64,000 nucleotides of DNA from Ligula intestinalis. Lineage: Eukaryota; Platyhelminthes; Cestoda; Diphyllobothriidea; Diphyllobothriidae. Made by a program: the position numbers and the translations under genes. The first letter of the stretch is position 1. The number at the start of each line of letters is the position of its first letter. The notes beneath the pieces are model-generated. The model saw only the letters and a program-made list of their open reading frames with translations. It did not search any database and had not been told where the DNA came from. The stretch spans positions 4,800,388-4,864,387 of the forward strand of contig JAYGXS010000005.1 in NCBI GenBank assembly GCA_036362985.1, written 5' to 3'. This document shows positions 24,687 through 37,274 of the stretch, piece after piece.

Positions 24687-25044
24687 TGGGATACGACGTA
24701 GTCTGGTCGGATAATAGAAGATGAACGTATTCCAATGGTTTTAAGCTATTAAACATGATAAGGCGTGGAAATTGTTAGGGATACTTTAATAAAGTGTAAC
24801 AGGAGTAGGATCTAAGTAATAGGTAAGTGACTTCCAGACGAGAGCACTCCCCCATGAGTGGGCCGGAGTCTAGAGTCGCATTCCGGTTGGTGAAGTCGCC
24901 GGGCCTGGAGCTCTGCAACAGGCAGGTAGGTCGCCTGCTCCGGGGGTGTCTGACGGCAAACAATGAGCGCACTATGGCCCTTTGTAGACTGGCCTTGAGA
25001 AGTGGTTGGCCAGTGAGGCCAGACATGTCCATGACCTTGACACG
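24687..25044 (+). repeat. Dispersed repeat (family B), copy 2
   Basis: Partner of 4935-5300 with the same block order. It runs without a gap into the family-A copy that follows, so B and A may be parts of one composite element. Confidence 0.7.
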
Positions 25045-25433
25045 TTGGGCGCGCATGTAGTGGTCGTTGCCTGTCCGATGCCTGGCCTTCCTGTCGTGAC
25101 CTCAATCCATCTAGACCTCAAGGTCGTTGAGGTCGCCAAACTTACTGGCGCGCGAGCCACAGGCCGCAGACGTTGATTTCTACCTACACGGTGTCCAACC
25201 AATAACAGTCCGACCCAGCCAATGAACGCTCTCTCTGTCTGCTGGCCTGACTGCTGTAAAACTGGCACTTGGAACCCGGTCAATCTCCTGGGTGGTCGCG
25301 CTCTCCCAAGTCATACTTCTTCCATCGATTCTTCGTTCCTCTGTGTACACAATAGACTCTTCCTAACACTCTGGCATTTATCGACTTCTCTCCTGCACTA
25401 AGTAACCATGGTCTGAAGATCGCAGTTGCTGGC
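25045..25433 (+). repeat. Family A repeat, subfamily I, 3' hairpin missing
   Basis: Starts with gcatgtagtggtcgttgcct and contains the CT-rich block, tgtgtacacaat, aagtaaccatggtctgaag and gatcgcagttgctgg. It then breaks off inside the hairpin. Confidence 0.7.
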
Positions 25434-25710
25434 CCGCACGAGAACCAGACATGCAGGACATGGATGTGTTAGAACACAAGGTTACTACAAAACCCCTTCC
25501 CCTCCCAGGGAAACAGAGTTCAAAATTTTAATGGGAGCAAAGTGTGCGAATTTTAAGCGTGAAGCAACAGTTGGTAACGGTCAAATAAACGCGTACCAAA
25601 CAGAATCAGTGTAGAAAATTCTGGATAAATAATAATATAGCAAAGTTGTGGATAGAAGCTTGTGTAACAAAGGTTAACCTCACAGCACAAAAATCTTTAT
25701 CGACTAAGTA

Positions 25711-25985
25711 ATGTTTACAACGTATGCCAGTAAGTCGGCAAGTTGGAAGGATAGAAGTATATGGTGGAATGCTAGTGTCCATGTGTGCCAGAAAGTCGGC
25801 AAGTTGGTATGACGAAAGTACATCTCGTCAACGATTACCAGTAAGTCAGCGCGTTGGTAGGAGAAAAGAATAGGCTGGAAAAAGCCTGTCAACAAGCACC
25901 AGTAAGTCGGCACGTAGGTATGAGGAAAGGACATCCCGTCAACGTATGCCAGAAAGTCAGCCCGTTGCTATGAGACAGTAATATT
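25711..25985 (+). repeat. Minisatellite, five units alternating 61 and 50 bp
   Basis: The block gccag(t/a)aagtc(g/a)gc..gttgg recurs at about 25726, 25787, 25837, 25898 and 25948. The spacings are 61, 50, 61 and 50 bp, so the true repeat may be a 111-bp dimer. Units differ at many positions. Confidence 0.7.
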
Positions 25986-26289
25986 TCAAACACAAGGTAT
26001 CCCAGTGAGAACTGAGTCGGACAGATTTGTCAATGAAGTAGACGCACTGTCGTCCAGAAACAGGATTGAGAAAGAGCTATTTGTCGAAACTTTGTTAATG
26101 CAGTGATGGGTATGTAGTGGGTCGTGCCTGGTCGAATAGCTCGCATCGAAGTGCACTTTCCCATGGCTCATCGACGCGGTTTTCGACGTCTCGATCAGCC
26201 AATCACGGTTCCCGCATCTACGCGGTTTGAGCCAGCGACGAATAGCGAGCTTGCACGCGTTCCCGACGCAAGCTGCCTCTTTGTCGAAA

Positions 26290-26552
26290 ATCTCCAGGCC
26301 GATCTAGCCAATGAAAGCTCTCTCTCTCTGTCTGCTGTCCTGACTGCTCTCAACAGTCACTTGGGATCCGGTCGATCTCCTGAGCGTATGGGTTGTCCCG
26401 AGTCAATCTCCTCTCATCTTTTCTCCTCTCCCTTCTGTACACAATACATTCTTCCTACTACTCTAGACTTTAATGAATTCTTTTCAGCACTAAGTAACCA
26501 TGGCCTGAAGATCGCAGTTGCACGGTTCAACTCACTTAACCCCCTGTGATAG
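26290..26552 (+). repeat. Family A repeat, subfamily I
   Basis: Blocks: ccaatgaaagctctctctct, tgggatccggtcgatctcct, ctgtacacaat, aagtaaccatgg and gatcgcagttgc. The complete hairpin ends at ctgtgatag. Confidence 0.7.
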
Positions 26553-26761
26553 GTACACATTGCAATGTCTTGGGCTCTAGGCTCGCGTGGGGCACGACTT
26601 GGGGCCGGGAATGATTGGCTGATGACGGCTAATAAGTCGGAGATGGCCATTTCAGTCTCCCCTGTCTTTGCTTGTCAAGATCGTCGTTTTAAAAGGATTT
26701 TGGAGCAGGTGGTTTCATATGGACATGACAGCTGCCAGTTTAAGCAGTTGAGTGCAAGTGT

Positions 26762-27035
26762 GGCAGCCCGAATTCGGTAGTGCTGCACGTATTCACCTCC
26801 TTCTCATTCTCTAAACCTTTGTCTAGCAGCGCGCCCAGCGCTGACTCATCCTCTTACCTCTGCGCGCTCTTGTATATTTGCACTCCCTCTGTCGACGCGC
26901 CTTCGCCCGCAGCTAATCGATTCCTCGCGAGCTCTGACGCCAACACCTGCACTCTTTCCTGATTGGCTGATGGCTTGACAAGGCTTCGCTAAGCCCGCGC
27001 ACATCGACACTTTTACACCTACGCAGTTGGACTTG
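26762..27035 (+). repeat. Dispersed repeat (family F), copy 2
   Basis: Partner of 15628-15910, same orientation. It includes gaattcggtagtgctgc, agctaatcgattcctcgcga and tcctgattggctga. Confidence 0.75.
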
Positions 27036-28624
27036 CCGACAATTATTACGGTTGTGCTCGTTTCATCAATATTAGCCCTTTTAGCACTTTTGCGTGTTAC
27101 GTCCTTATTTTATTGGGATAATACTCACTAGGAGCGTCGTTAGTTAGTCCGGACGTCGAAATTCGACACAAAGACTTGGTATTTGCAAGCTATAAATACT
27201 GCTATCCATGTGTGCCAACTGCATCGATGCCTCCTGTCTCTAGTTTCGTGATCGAGCTTTTTTCTGCTTAGGTACATGACTATCAACGTCTCTACATTTT
27301 TCAGAAATATGCTACCCCAAAACCAAAATAATACCCCTTTCTTTGAACAGTGAAGTAGAAAAGATCGTAATTTCTCCGCCCCCCCCCCCCCCCGAATGAC
27401 TACAAAATGAAGGATCCTGTAACAGTTATATATACTTTAGAGAAAATGACGGGCATGGAGGATGGTTAGAAAACAATACTACTTTAGCAAGAATTCTTTT
27501 TTGAGTTCAGTCTACACGGCTAGACTGCAATGCACACTAACAGTAGTTAACAACCGCTGTATCTTAATTAACATGGAATACTGGATTCCACTGAGCAGTA
27601 ATCACAATGCCTTCGTTCTGAGAGCGCACCAGAAGTTTGAGGAAAATGCATACAGCAGATCACATTTTAAGGTTGAAAATAAGAACGGCAGATACCTCAT
27701 GTCGAGGCATAGTGCAAAATCAGGCAAATTAGATCTTGGCCCTGATAGATGCTAGTCTGTGCAACGCTTTTATGTACGCACGTCACCCACTGGGAGTGCC
27801 AAACTGTCGCTATTACATGTTATTAATCCCTTTTTATCCCCAGCCAACTTGACAGTTCGTCCTTCAAAGTGGAGGAGAACCAGCACCACCGAGAGCTGCA
27901 GCTGAAATCCGCGCAAGACTGGTAATCTGGGAGGGGGGCGGCGTCTTGATAGCCAGCACATCGAATTCACTTGTACCCATTCATGGCGTCCTAGATTTAG
28001 TAGTTTGGCAACATGCCAAGCGGTTAGGTTATCCATCCGTTATCAGGATTGCGAGCCAGGCCTAAATGACACCTTCCTAATATGGCTTTCAGGAACAAAG
28101 GAGTTTCGTTTTCGCGGGCTGATGGACCAGCGTATACGTGGCAGAATAGAGCGGGAAGTGAGTGCCTAGTCAACTACCGTACTTCTCCTCACCCCTAGTC
28201 AAATTTTCTACACGAAGAAGGACCCTGAAAGGAAAGGAGATCGAGGACATGAAACCGAGTCTGTGCCAGTTACTCTACGATAATCCTGACGCACTTCAGA
28301 GTATTGTACCTGGAAAATTTACCAGGCAAGGATGACTTGTATGACCTCCTAACCAGGACATGGGAGCAAGAACTGCCCGTAATACATATGGCTTGGAGTT
28401 AACTTCCGGGAAAGTAGATTTAGGATTGAGATGAGGATCGGATAAAAGTCAGAGTTATGATAAAGTTTGAGTTCGAGTTACTCATAGGATTTAGGTTTAG
28501 GGGACGGCTGGGGTTATGATAAGGGTGAAAGTTTAGTTTTACCGTTCCTGAGAATTATCGCAAAGTCACCTCGTTCAGATGGACAGGGAGTTCCTATTTT
28601 CGTGTCCTGTTCAGGCAGCCATAC
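27036..28624. other. No recognisable gene
   Basis: A run of fifteen C lies at 27379-27393. The 97-codon frame 27462-27755 has no recognisable domain. Near 28450-28550 there is a degenerate gttagg-like tract. Confidence 0.4.
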
Positions 28625-29017
28625 AGGTCTGTAGTTGTTGCCGCTTGTCCGATGTCTGGCTTTCCTGTCGTGGCCTCAATCTGTCTGGAGCTCAAGGTCG
28701 TTGCGGTCGCCAGACTTAATAGCGCGCTTGACGTGGATAACCCAACAACCGTCCAACCAATCACAGGCCGACCTAGCCAATTAACGCGCCCTCTCTCTCT
28801 CTACTGTCCTGAGTGCTACTAAAAGCGCACTTGGGACCCGGTCAATCTCCTGAGAGGTCGTGTCTCCCAAGCCAGACTTCTTCCATCTATTCTCCTTTCC
28901 TTTGTGTACACAATACATTTTTCCCACTACTATGGCCTTAACCGACTTCTACACTAAGTAACCATGGTCTGAAGATCGCAGTTGCTGGGTTTAATTCACT
29001 CAACCCCCTGCGATAGG
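28625..29017 (+). repeat. Family A repeat, subfamily I, near full length
   Basis: One of the best copies: tccgatgtctggctttcctg, ctcaaggtcgttgcggtcgc, ccaatcacaggccgacc, tttgtgtacacaatac, aagtaaccatggtctgaag and an intact hairpin ending ctgcgatagg. Confidence 0.75.
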
Positions 29018-30029
29018 TCATCGTCACCCCTTGCCATATGCTGAAAAGACTATAACGCCAGTTTACAGTGGTCCACTCTCAAGATAGCCTCATGGCAACG
29101 TTCATCGCGATGACATTCGATGGAGGGGGGATGGAGGATTGACGTCTGACGCGTGTAATTTGTGGACCCGGTATATCTGCAGAATTAGCACTCTTAGCAG
29201 AACCATATTATCTCTAGCAGCAGTATCGTAGCCCAAATTGTTACACAACTTGCAGTGGACAGAGGTGAGTGGGGAGGAACCAAAGAAAGGAACATTCATC
29301 GATCGCGTTACGGGAACACAAGTCGTGCTGTACATTAGAGCTCACTCTTGAGTCGATCTAGCAACCACTCAGCGGCTACTATTATAGACACCGTAGTTAA
29401 GGGATGAAAAAACTAGCTCCTCCTGGCATGAAACGCGACATGTACAGGTGATGCATCATCCTGTGGAGGCGGCAAGCTGCGATGCATTCAGTAGTCACGA
29501 CCGATCAGCGGTCCGTTTGGTTTTGTGTAACTTTAGACGTATAGCAAACATAAATCAGTTTGAGAATTGCATACGCATTTGTCTTAAGAGACGAGCTGTT
29601 TCGTCAGATGACTGCGTGGATCCTAGACTGCGTTGCCGCACTTGGGACAGCCAAAAGGGAGGAGGCGTGGAGCAAGACGGCTGTAGGCGGTGTGATCGCC
29701 AAATGTCCATCCGGTTACATCGAGTTGCCCGCGGTGTATAAAACTTTGCACTATCATCTAAAAGACGGCTACCAAGGGTCGGGACATCGCTCGTGAGAAC
29801 CTCAAATCTGTCTTGTAGTCCGGCGTAATCTGCCTGTATCTGCTGACCTGCAACCCTGTACAGAGACCGCATTCTCGCAAGAAAGTTCAAGTGTCTTTCG
29901 CAATCACCACGTGAAAATTTGAAATTTGTCAAGCTCCTATTCTTATCTGGTATGCTTATTGCTTATTACTTGGCTACTGACACAGTTATAGGATATAGCA
30001 ATGTCAGTTGATTATGTAGCAGACAGAAG
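29018..30029. other. No recognisable gene
   Basis: Opposing frames at 29448-29741 (plus) and 29555-29932 (minus) overlap and have no domain that I recognise. A short piece near 29185-29240 resembles family C. Confidence 0.35.
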
Positions 30030-31125
30030 ACGTCCGCTTAACCTCAAGATAGAGGTAGATACTGCAAAAAAGTAGCCTGATAACGGTAAATGGCACGATG
30101 CGAGATAAAAGCATGGTAAATCTTGAACTATTACTTAATAGCGTTTCGTTAACCAATAAGATGGCATAGGCTGGTGGATAGAGTTGAGGGAGCGGAAACC
30201 AAAGAAAGCCCTGATGTGCTCCGGGCCTTAAACATATAGTTACTAGGAATAGCATAGACGCATATTCACACTGCCTGCTGGGATCGAGGAGGTATGAGTA
30301 GACGTTCTGTAAAGTCGAAGTTGCAGATAGGTACTGTAGATGGCCTAAAGTTAGTTTCTATAAACAGCAAACTTTAAGAGATAAAGGCATGGTAGAACTT
30401 GTGCTATTTTTAATAACGCCTTATTTAACCCGTAAAATCGTCAATTTACCAGATTGGGAGTGCATATGGCGTGCTGACTTCTTAAAATGCACACACAGAC
30501 CGTATTATAGTCTACTATTCAATGGACTTAATAAGCATGATTACAAGAGTTAGCACTGAAGCATAGGCATGTACCCCTAGCAGCAATATCCTAGCCCAAA
30601 CCCTCTTGTGCTCAGGGTCCCAAACAGGTACTTATTGTGAACAGTTTAAACTCAGATTCATACCCCTTGTTGAGATCCAGGGGATATAGCCCCAGCGTTG
30701 GCTTCAAGCAGCGTCACCTCTGACAAATGTTAGCGTCAGTGTTAGTACCATTACTACTACACTTCTTGTTGAGATTGAGGTGATATTGGCCCAGTGCTGA
30801 CTTTAATCAGCGTCACTTTTGACCAATAATACAGCCAGAGATAGTATCAACAATACTATCATTTACCTATATCTCCAGTTAGTAGTGTTAGAAATAGCAG
30901 AAGCAGTAGTAGCAGTAACAATCTTGGTTTCCTTGAGTCTAGCTTGACACCTACTAAGGGTGAGTGAGGGTCGGTAATACGCGCGCAAAGTTAACTGTCA
31001 AGTAGGACTAAGTAAGGCGGTATTTCGGTCTACATTGGAGAAAACAGCCTACGCCAGGTCCCGTTTTGCCTTCTTGACCCCGGGCGAAGGTGAGGTGTGC
31101 AGTTGGCGCTAAATACGTCAGCTAT
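30030..31125 (+). repeat. Dispersed repeat (family C), partly duplicated copy
   Basis: 30320-31090 aligns with 1290-2000. The stretch 30030-30290 repeats the first part again (gcctgataacggtaaatgg, gatgtgctccggg, ggaatagcatagac), and cagcgtcac..ttgac occurs twice internally, so the locus has internal duplications. Confidence 0.6.
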
Positions 31126-31177
31126 AACTATAATCTAGCACCTGAGGTTGGCACCTTATGCAGCAACCCGTTGGACT

Positions 31178-31262
31178 TCAGAAGAAGAAGACGAGACGAT
31201 TGGGACAAGAGCTCTTGTCCCAGTGGTCGCGTCTTCTTTTGAACTGCTTCCTGGAACTCGTA
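31178..31262. mobile_element. Minimal inverted pair of PLE-1 ends
   Basis: The left half ends agaagaagacgagacgattg ggacaa. After four bases comes its near reverse complement (ttgtcccagtggtcgcgtct), then tgcttcctgg, the outer end of PLE-1. Nothing of the coding part is left. Confidence 0.6.
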
Positions 31263-32888
31263 TATTTACGTCTATTGGTGGACCTCATCAAAATCGATGG
31301 TCAAACACACATGTCTGCAGCACGCAAAAAGCGGGTGACAAATGTCCAGTCAGTCACTGTGTCCACGCCAGTACCCATTATTCATCAAGTGGAGCACCCC
31401 ACCCCAACCCACCGAATCACATCCACAGAGAAGCGTATAAATTAACAAACTACTGATGGGAAAGTGAGGCTTGAAGGCTCAATGGGTTCATAAGAAGGGC
31501 TCCGCGCGCCCAATATATGACTACGCATCTGAGTGGTAGGAATGGCCCTGAGTTCGAGCGAGAATTCAAAAGGTCAGGCTAATAAGCGTTATATTCTAGT
31601 AATCTCATTTTTGGCCTGAGTGATTTATTTTCCTCTTTTGCCTGTCGCGGAACTTCTGCATGTGTCGGCGGCCACGTAGGCTTAATCCCTCCCCCTTCTT
31701 CACATTCCAGCTGTTTGAATACCTTGCTTTCGTATGTACGCAGCACCCTTGCATGGGGTAAGATACTCCAGCGGCTAAAGTTTATGAGCCAATTCACGAT
31801 TCATTCCTCCAATGACAGGTGGACAGCAGCAATGGACCTAGGACAGAAACCCTCAGCTCGTGAAGCGTACGACAAAAAACATCTGACTGAACCATGTCCG
31901 TCATCATTCTTGGGCAGACCCAGATACTCTCGCGAGATTGTCACGGCGAGTATGGACGAGAGACGAATTCTGTGTATTTTGTGCGGTGGTCAAACGCTCC
32001 CAGTTTCCGCTCATCTTCTAAGTATAAAATCCAGTATTCACAGACGTAAAGGTGGACTGACCGGATTTTCTTAGTGGTGGAGATTGCTGTCCGCCCGTAG
32101 TGTCGAGCACCGGTTAAAGTTACGGAAACGCGTTCAAACATTTCTTTGTTCTGACTGGCCAACCTTCACCCCTGGCCAGCTGGTTAACCACTTTCCTTGC
32201 TCTGCGTGTCTCCCCTTCAGCTACGCCATGAATCCCTCTTTATAACATGACTCGCGACTTGGACTGCTCACCCGTCCGCAGTACACGTTCTGTCTACAGA
32301 CAGCCTTCTGTCTTCAATACATAAGAGAGATGCTGCGCCGGATCCATATACACCTTCTAAGAACTATGAAAACCGCGCAAAACGATTTCTTCCTTATTTT
32401 ACCATGTGATAACAGCCACGCCCAGGGTAGTTTCAACGGTATACTTCAAGCTGACAGCCAGTAATCTACAGGAATACCGTTTCTCTGGTCACATATGCAA
32501 CTAGAAAACACTGCTCTCCTTAGCTTACCGACCCTGGCCTCTAAACAGGCTGCGTGATATATGTGCTGTAATAACACGGGGGCCTGATCAAGACTTTGCA
32601 GGCGTTACTTGAGTAGCGCTTCCATAACAAATGCTGAACATGGGGCAGGCTTAGGTGCATGCTCGGGCACCAGGGCACTTTCGCTCCGTGGGATCAGCCT
32701 TTGCGGTCTGCGCCCGATCTCAGCTCTGATCTTCTCGACTCTGTCTTGACACCTGACACGGGTAGGTAAGGGAAAAGAGTCGAGCCACTTAAAACTAATC
32801 CACACGTAAGTCACCATCCGTGCACCATCACGCTGTGGAACAAGCGGTGGACATCATAGGAATCGGCGGTCGAACTGTCGCGATTCGC
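31263..32888. other. No recognisable gene
   Basis: Overlapping frames at 31715-32074 (plus) and 31941-32162 (minus) carry no domains. No RNA gene or clear repeat recognised. Confidence 0.4.
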
Positions 32889-33345
32889 CTATCACAAAGT
32901 GTTAAAGCTATGTAGGTTTTACCCTAACGACTGCGAAGTCTTGGAAAGCCAGAGTGGTACGAAAAATATATTGTTTAGAGAGTGAGTTGGAGAATAGTTC
33001 AGATGAAGGTTGACTCGGTCTGGCGTGCCTTCGACTGTGAGAGTCCTGTGAGAGAGCAGCGGCAGCGCGTCCGCCCCGCGAGAGGGCAGAATGCCAAAGG
33101 AGTCTAGTGTCAGCCATCGGAGAGGCTGCCGAATCCTCACTCAGTCTCGCGGCCTTTATTGTAATTGGTTGGACCGCACGAAGGTAGACACTGGTGTGGG
33201 TGGTGGGTGTCTCATGTGCCAGTTTGCGTCTGGTAGGAGGCAGGCCGAAAAGTACATTCACGCAAGGGCCTGATCTGAGTGACCTTCTTTGTGACGTCAA
33301 TAGGTAGGTGGGCGTCGGGCAGAAAGGACCACTACACGACAACCG
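32889..33345 (-). repeat. Family A repeat, minus, diverged
   Basis: Starts with a decayed hairpin (tatcacaaagtgttaaagct), then gaagtcttggaaagccagag and atattgttta. It ends with the reverse complement of the family start (gcgtcgggcag..aggaccactaca). Confidence 0.55.
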
Positions 33346-33559
33346 ATTTAGTGGATGCACTCATAAAAATACCACAGACAGTAAGATCACCAAGGCTTCA
33401 GGATATCAGGTGATATGGCCATCGCAATCAAAAACGGTCAGCCGGTCTCCGGAGGCAAACTCAGCACCATCCGAACCCTGTAGGGTCCTTGCCGAAATCC
33501 GACCAATGATGTAATTGAACAGAAAAGTGGACATGATAGTTGGAACAGACGGTTATAAA

Positions 33560-34268
33560 CCCCAAATCGCGCAATGGGGGGGGGGGAGTGATATGAGGTC
33601 CTAAGCATGGTGATTAATTTTCTCAGCAGACCATTTACATTTATTACGTGTCACAGGAACGCACGATGAAGGCAGCGGCGAAGTCAACAAGGTAAACGAC
33701 CATCGTATTTTGATTGCTATTGTAGAATTCGAGAATGCGTTACAATGTCAGTATCTAGTCCGCGCGTCTACGCTAAGCTCGGAATCCGGCTGGGGTTAGT
33801 CTAGCCTGGAAGCCCCTGAGAGCGGCAACAGCAAAGGCACTCGCAAAAAAGTCGGTTCTCAAGCCATGGCAATTCGCACATGTTGCCTTGTTTTCGGTCT
33901 TTAAGGATGTCTGAGCCCCAATCATCAAGAATAGCCACATTTTCCCACGCTTGATCATAGAATCAGCGCAGCAAAATGTCGACACCAGGTTTAACTGGGC
34001 ATATCGTTGGCTCCAGACGCCTTTTTATGCAACCTCTCTGTTGCCTCAGCAACTGTTCCCCTAGAACGGGGGGGGGGGGGCCGCATGACACGGTAGGGGC
34101 TAGAGGGGGATAAAACTCCGGTGTAGAAGAGAGTGAAGGCGAGATGGGTTGTTCACGGAGGGTGAGATGATCGAAGTGATCACGCCAGTGTTCGATTTTG
34201 GACGAGTTGTCAACACTTAACCGACAACTTACATCGTGCATAGAGTCACTTGGCGGATGAATTGTCAT
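33560..34268 (-). pseudogene. RTE-type reverse transcriptase fragment, heavily decayed
   Basis: Reading the minus strand in changing frames gives LSVDNSSKIEHWRDHFDHL, PEFYPPLAPTVSC, FFASAFAVAALRGFQARL, RILEFYNSNQ, VYLVDFAAAF and LRKLITMLRTSYHS. These follow the order of the RT fingers and palm in RTE-like elements (compare the LLKRFHTAR and FIDFAAAFDSV blocks of the 7-10 kb element). The YADD motif is not reached. Many stops and frame breaks, and two G runs of 11 and 13 (33576-33586, 34068-34080), mark it as old. It is a different family from the 7-10 kb copy. Confidence 0.65.
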
Positions 34269-35513
34269 TTTTCCCGTCTCATAAAAATTTCAGGCCTGCC
34301 TCCTGAACGTGACCACTACAGTTGAGTACTTTTTCCGGCCACCTAGGGCTGATTTTTACTAAATGCTTCGGAGTTGGTGGAGGTAGTTATTGTTTTGTGG
34401 CCTGAAAGGAGCCTTCTGGACAGACAAATACAATGTATTTCGGCTGCTGCCATCATTGCGGCGCCACTTGACGAGTCCGCGAATTCTTCAGCTGTCCCAA
34501 TAAGAATTCTTGGTTAGTACTTTTTCTTTTCCCTCCAGTTGTAAAAGGAGACTAAATTTGTGTGCTCAGAGCCTAAGTGGTGTAAGTTTGTTCCACTCTT
34601 ATGATCTCAAGGTTTCTCGAACGTAAATATTTGAGCGCGGATGAGATGTAAGTTCTCCAACCTTTGCAGCGAAAACACGGTCGATTGATGCTTATTATCA
34701 ATTTCAGTACTACACGCCAATTTACTATTACGAACCCAACTGCGGAATCATAAACCAAACAGAAAGTAGTCAGTATGAGTGGTCTTATAGAAGTCTCTCA
34801 AATATCCGATCCTCCGATGTCTCTGGCGGTACTGAGAGCACGTGCCTATAACAAGTAGTCGGTTCTGAACAGCATTCTCGCATCACTGTCGTATCAAGAG
34901 ACAGTTGCAAGTAAGTTGACAGTTTGGAGTCACCGGGTCCACTTCAGTCTCGAACAACAATCAGCAGCTCACAGCCCGTTTATCTTTCGACTAATCCTAA
35001 CAGCTACGAGTAGAATGTTCATTCATCGCGCTGGTAGGCAGCTGTTGTTGGCACATACACTGAGACGAAATAAGCGTTAACTCACATGGAGTTCGAATGA
35101 TAACTGACTGCTTCTCGAACAAATAGTGTACGGTTCTCATTTTGCGAGCGTGGTCCCCACGCCGTAACAACTAAGAGTTGCGAGATCCTTTATGGTATCG
35201 AGTGAAGTGAGCATTAACCGCCTAGTTCTTTATTTCTCGAGAGAAACGGACAGACAGCAGACATCGACCGACGAAAACAGTGTGCTGTGGGACTGTGGAT
35301 GCCAGAGTCGTCCACCCAACCATCCATTACCAAGAACCAGTTTCCGATTTAGCAGTCCAGCTGCATACTATTTACTCGCACTATTGGACCCAGGTTGGGG
35401 AACGCGTCCGTTCCCATGGGAGCCATAATATGGATGGCAGTACTTGGTTCGGAAAATTCCTTAGGCTTCACTGAACGTTTGAGCATAGGTAGATTATCTA
35501 CAACCATTCAAGC
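34269..35513. other. No recognisable gene
   Basis: No domain, RNA gene or repeat that I can support. Confidence 0.4.
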
Positions 35514-35589
35514 TAATACAAGCGAACATCTGTGTCCCAGGAAGCAATTGAGAAGAAGAAGACTCGATCGCTGGGACAATATGTTTATT

Positions 35590-35633
35590 CGCCTGACGTT
35601 TCGATATCCGTCGCCGATTCGTCATCAGAGACA
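35590..35633 (-). ncRNA. Hammerhead-like motif, PLE-1 left arm
   Basis: Reverse complement of the motif at 37275-37318; see that entry. Confidence 0.45.
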
Positions 35634-35907
35634 TGATTAGCGGAAAGGTTAAGCATGCACAAAAGTTTGCAGGATTTGTAGGACACAGTCATTACTGCAA
35701 GCATACAGCGACAATTAACGTTAATTGCCTTCTTGTGCGTGGACTGCTTGTTGGACGGCACGCGAGCTCTGACCTGTCGAACTTTCGTCACGGGCGGTTA
35801 GCTCGGGCATGATGATTGCTCGGCCGTCTGGCTCCCCGGTGTTAGCGTACGATAAGGCGGTGGCCTGCCCGTTCCTCAAGTGACGGCTTGCTTATTCGGC
35901 GTGTTCT

Positions 35908-37187
35908 ATCCCTCAGGATCTGGCAATCGAGACGGTCGAACTACTCCTACGAAACAAATACGATGAGACGGAGAATCGCCTGGGACACGCGAAAATCCTA
36001 CAGCTCCTGAAGTTCTGTCTCAGGACTTACTTTACGTTTGACGGAACGATCTACGAGCAGGTGACGGGGACACCGATTGGTTCACCGATTTCGGGACTCA
36101 TAGCCGAGGCAGTCCTGCAGCGGCTGAAGTCGCTGGTTTTCCAACACCACAGACCGAAATTCTGGGCTCGGTATGTGGATGACACCTTCGTCTTAATCGA
36201 ACGGGATCAAGTGCTCACGTTCAAGGAACGTCTCAACAGCGTCTTCCCAGACATCAAATTTACGATGGAGAAAAAAGAGAACAACCAGCTGGCCTTTCTT
36301 GATGTCCTCATCTGTCGAAAAGATTGTGGCGGTCTAAAGTATTCAGGAAAGGGACAAACACGATGCAAGTACTGAATCACAACAGCAACCACCCAATCAG
36401 CCACAAACGCAGTTGCGTAAAAACACTCTATCGGCGTGTTGAGACGCACTGCAGCGAAGAAAAAGACGGGTGTTCAGAGAAAATTGCTACCCGCGCAACT
36501 TCCTCAACCGGTGCGTGCGCAAACGAGCTGGCCAACAAAAGCGCACCGACCCCAAGATTTGGCGTTCGATCCCATACGTCAAACGTATCGGAAGCAGTCG
36601 GCCGTCTTCTCGCACCACTTGGAGTTGGAGTCGCACACAGGCCGGAGGCAACCATAAGGCGTCAGATAATGAAGCCGAAAGACCCACTGCCACGGCAAGA
36701 AGCATCTGGGGTCGTCTACAGGATCTGGTGCACCTGCGGTCAAAGCAACTATAGTGGACAAACTGGCAGACTTCTCAGGACGCGAATTGGCCAACACGCG
36801 GCTGCAGTGCGGCGAAATGATGCCAATTCTCAAGTTGCGGCTCATTCGACGAGACCCGGGCACACCTACAAATTTGATAAGGCCAAAATTCTCGCAAGAG
36901 GTGACAATTGGGTGAGCCGAGAACTACTTGAGTCATGGCTCACGGGCTCCCAATCCATCAACAAGTGCAACGATTTGCCCAATCCATATTCCGTGCTGAG
37001 ATTCAATTTGGCCAAAGCAAGCCATCACTTGAGAAACGGGCAGGCCACCGCCTCATCGTACACCAACACCGGGGAGCCAGACGGCCGAGCAATCATCACG
37101 CCCGAGCTCACCGCCCGTGACGAAATTTCAACAGGTCAGAGCCCGCGTGCCGTCCAACAAGCAGTCCACGCACAAGAAGGCAATTAA
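35908..37187 (+). pseudogene. PLE-1 reverse transcriptase / GIY-YIG endonuclease, frameshifted
   Basis: The first segment (35908-36375) begins inside the RT: IPQDLAIETVELLL, TGTPIGSPISGLIAE, ARYVDDTFVLIE (YVDD intact) and QLAFLDVLICRK. A frame change near 36345 leads to VFRKGTNTMQVLNHNSNHPI. Further frame changes near 36470 and 36590 lead to the endonuclease, with VVYRIWCTCG, YSGQTGRLLRTRIGQH, SWLTGSQSINKCNDLPNPY and a TAA stop at 37185-37187. The RT N-terminus is missing. Replication by this copy itself is unlikely. Confidence 0.85.
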
Positions 37188-37274
37188 CATTAATTGTCGC
37201 TGTATGCTTGCAGTAATGACTGTGTCCTACAAATCCTGCAAACTTTTGTGCATGTTTAACCTTTCCGCTAATCA

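Noticed and set aside
25711..25985. CRISPR-like regular repeats
   Set aside because: The repeats are imperfect, the spacers resemble each other, and the context is eukaryotic.
27379..27393. Poly-G/poly-C runs of 10-15 bases (also 16617, 23222, 33576, 34068)
   Set aside because: Scattered homopolymers, typical of slippage; no consistent association with another feature.
29448..29932. Opposing ORFs of 97 and 125 codons
   Set aside because: They overlap on opposite strands and neither shows a family motif.
31520..31570. Possible tRNA-derived A/B box (gagttcgagcg)
   Set aside because: The A box is not convincing and no cloverleaf can be drawn.
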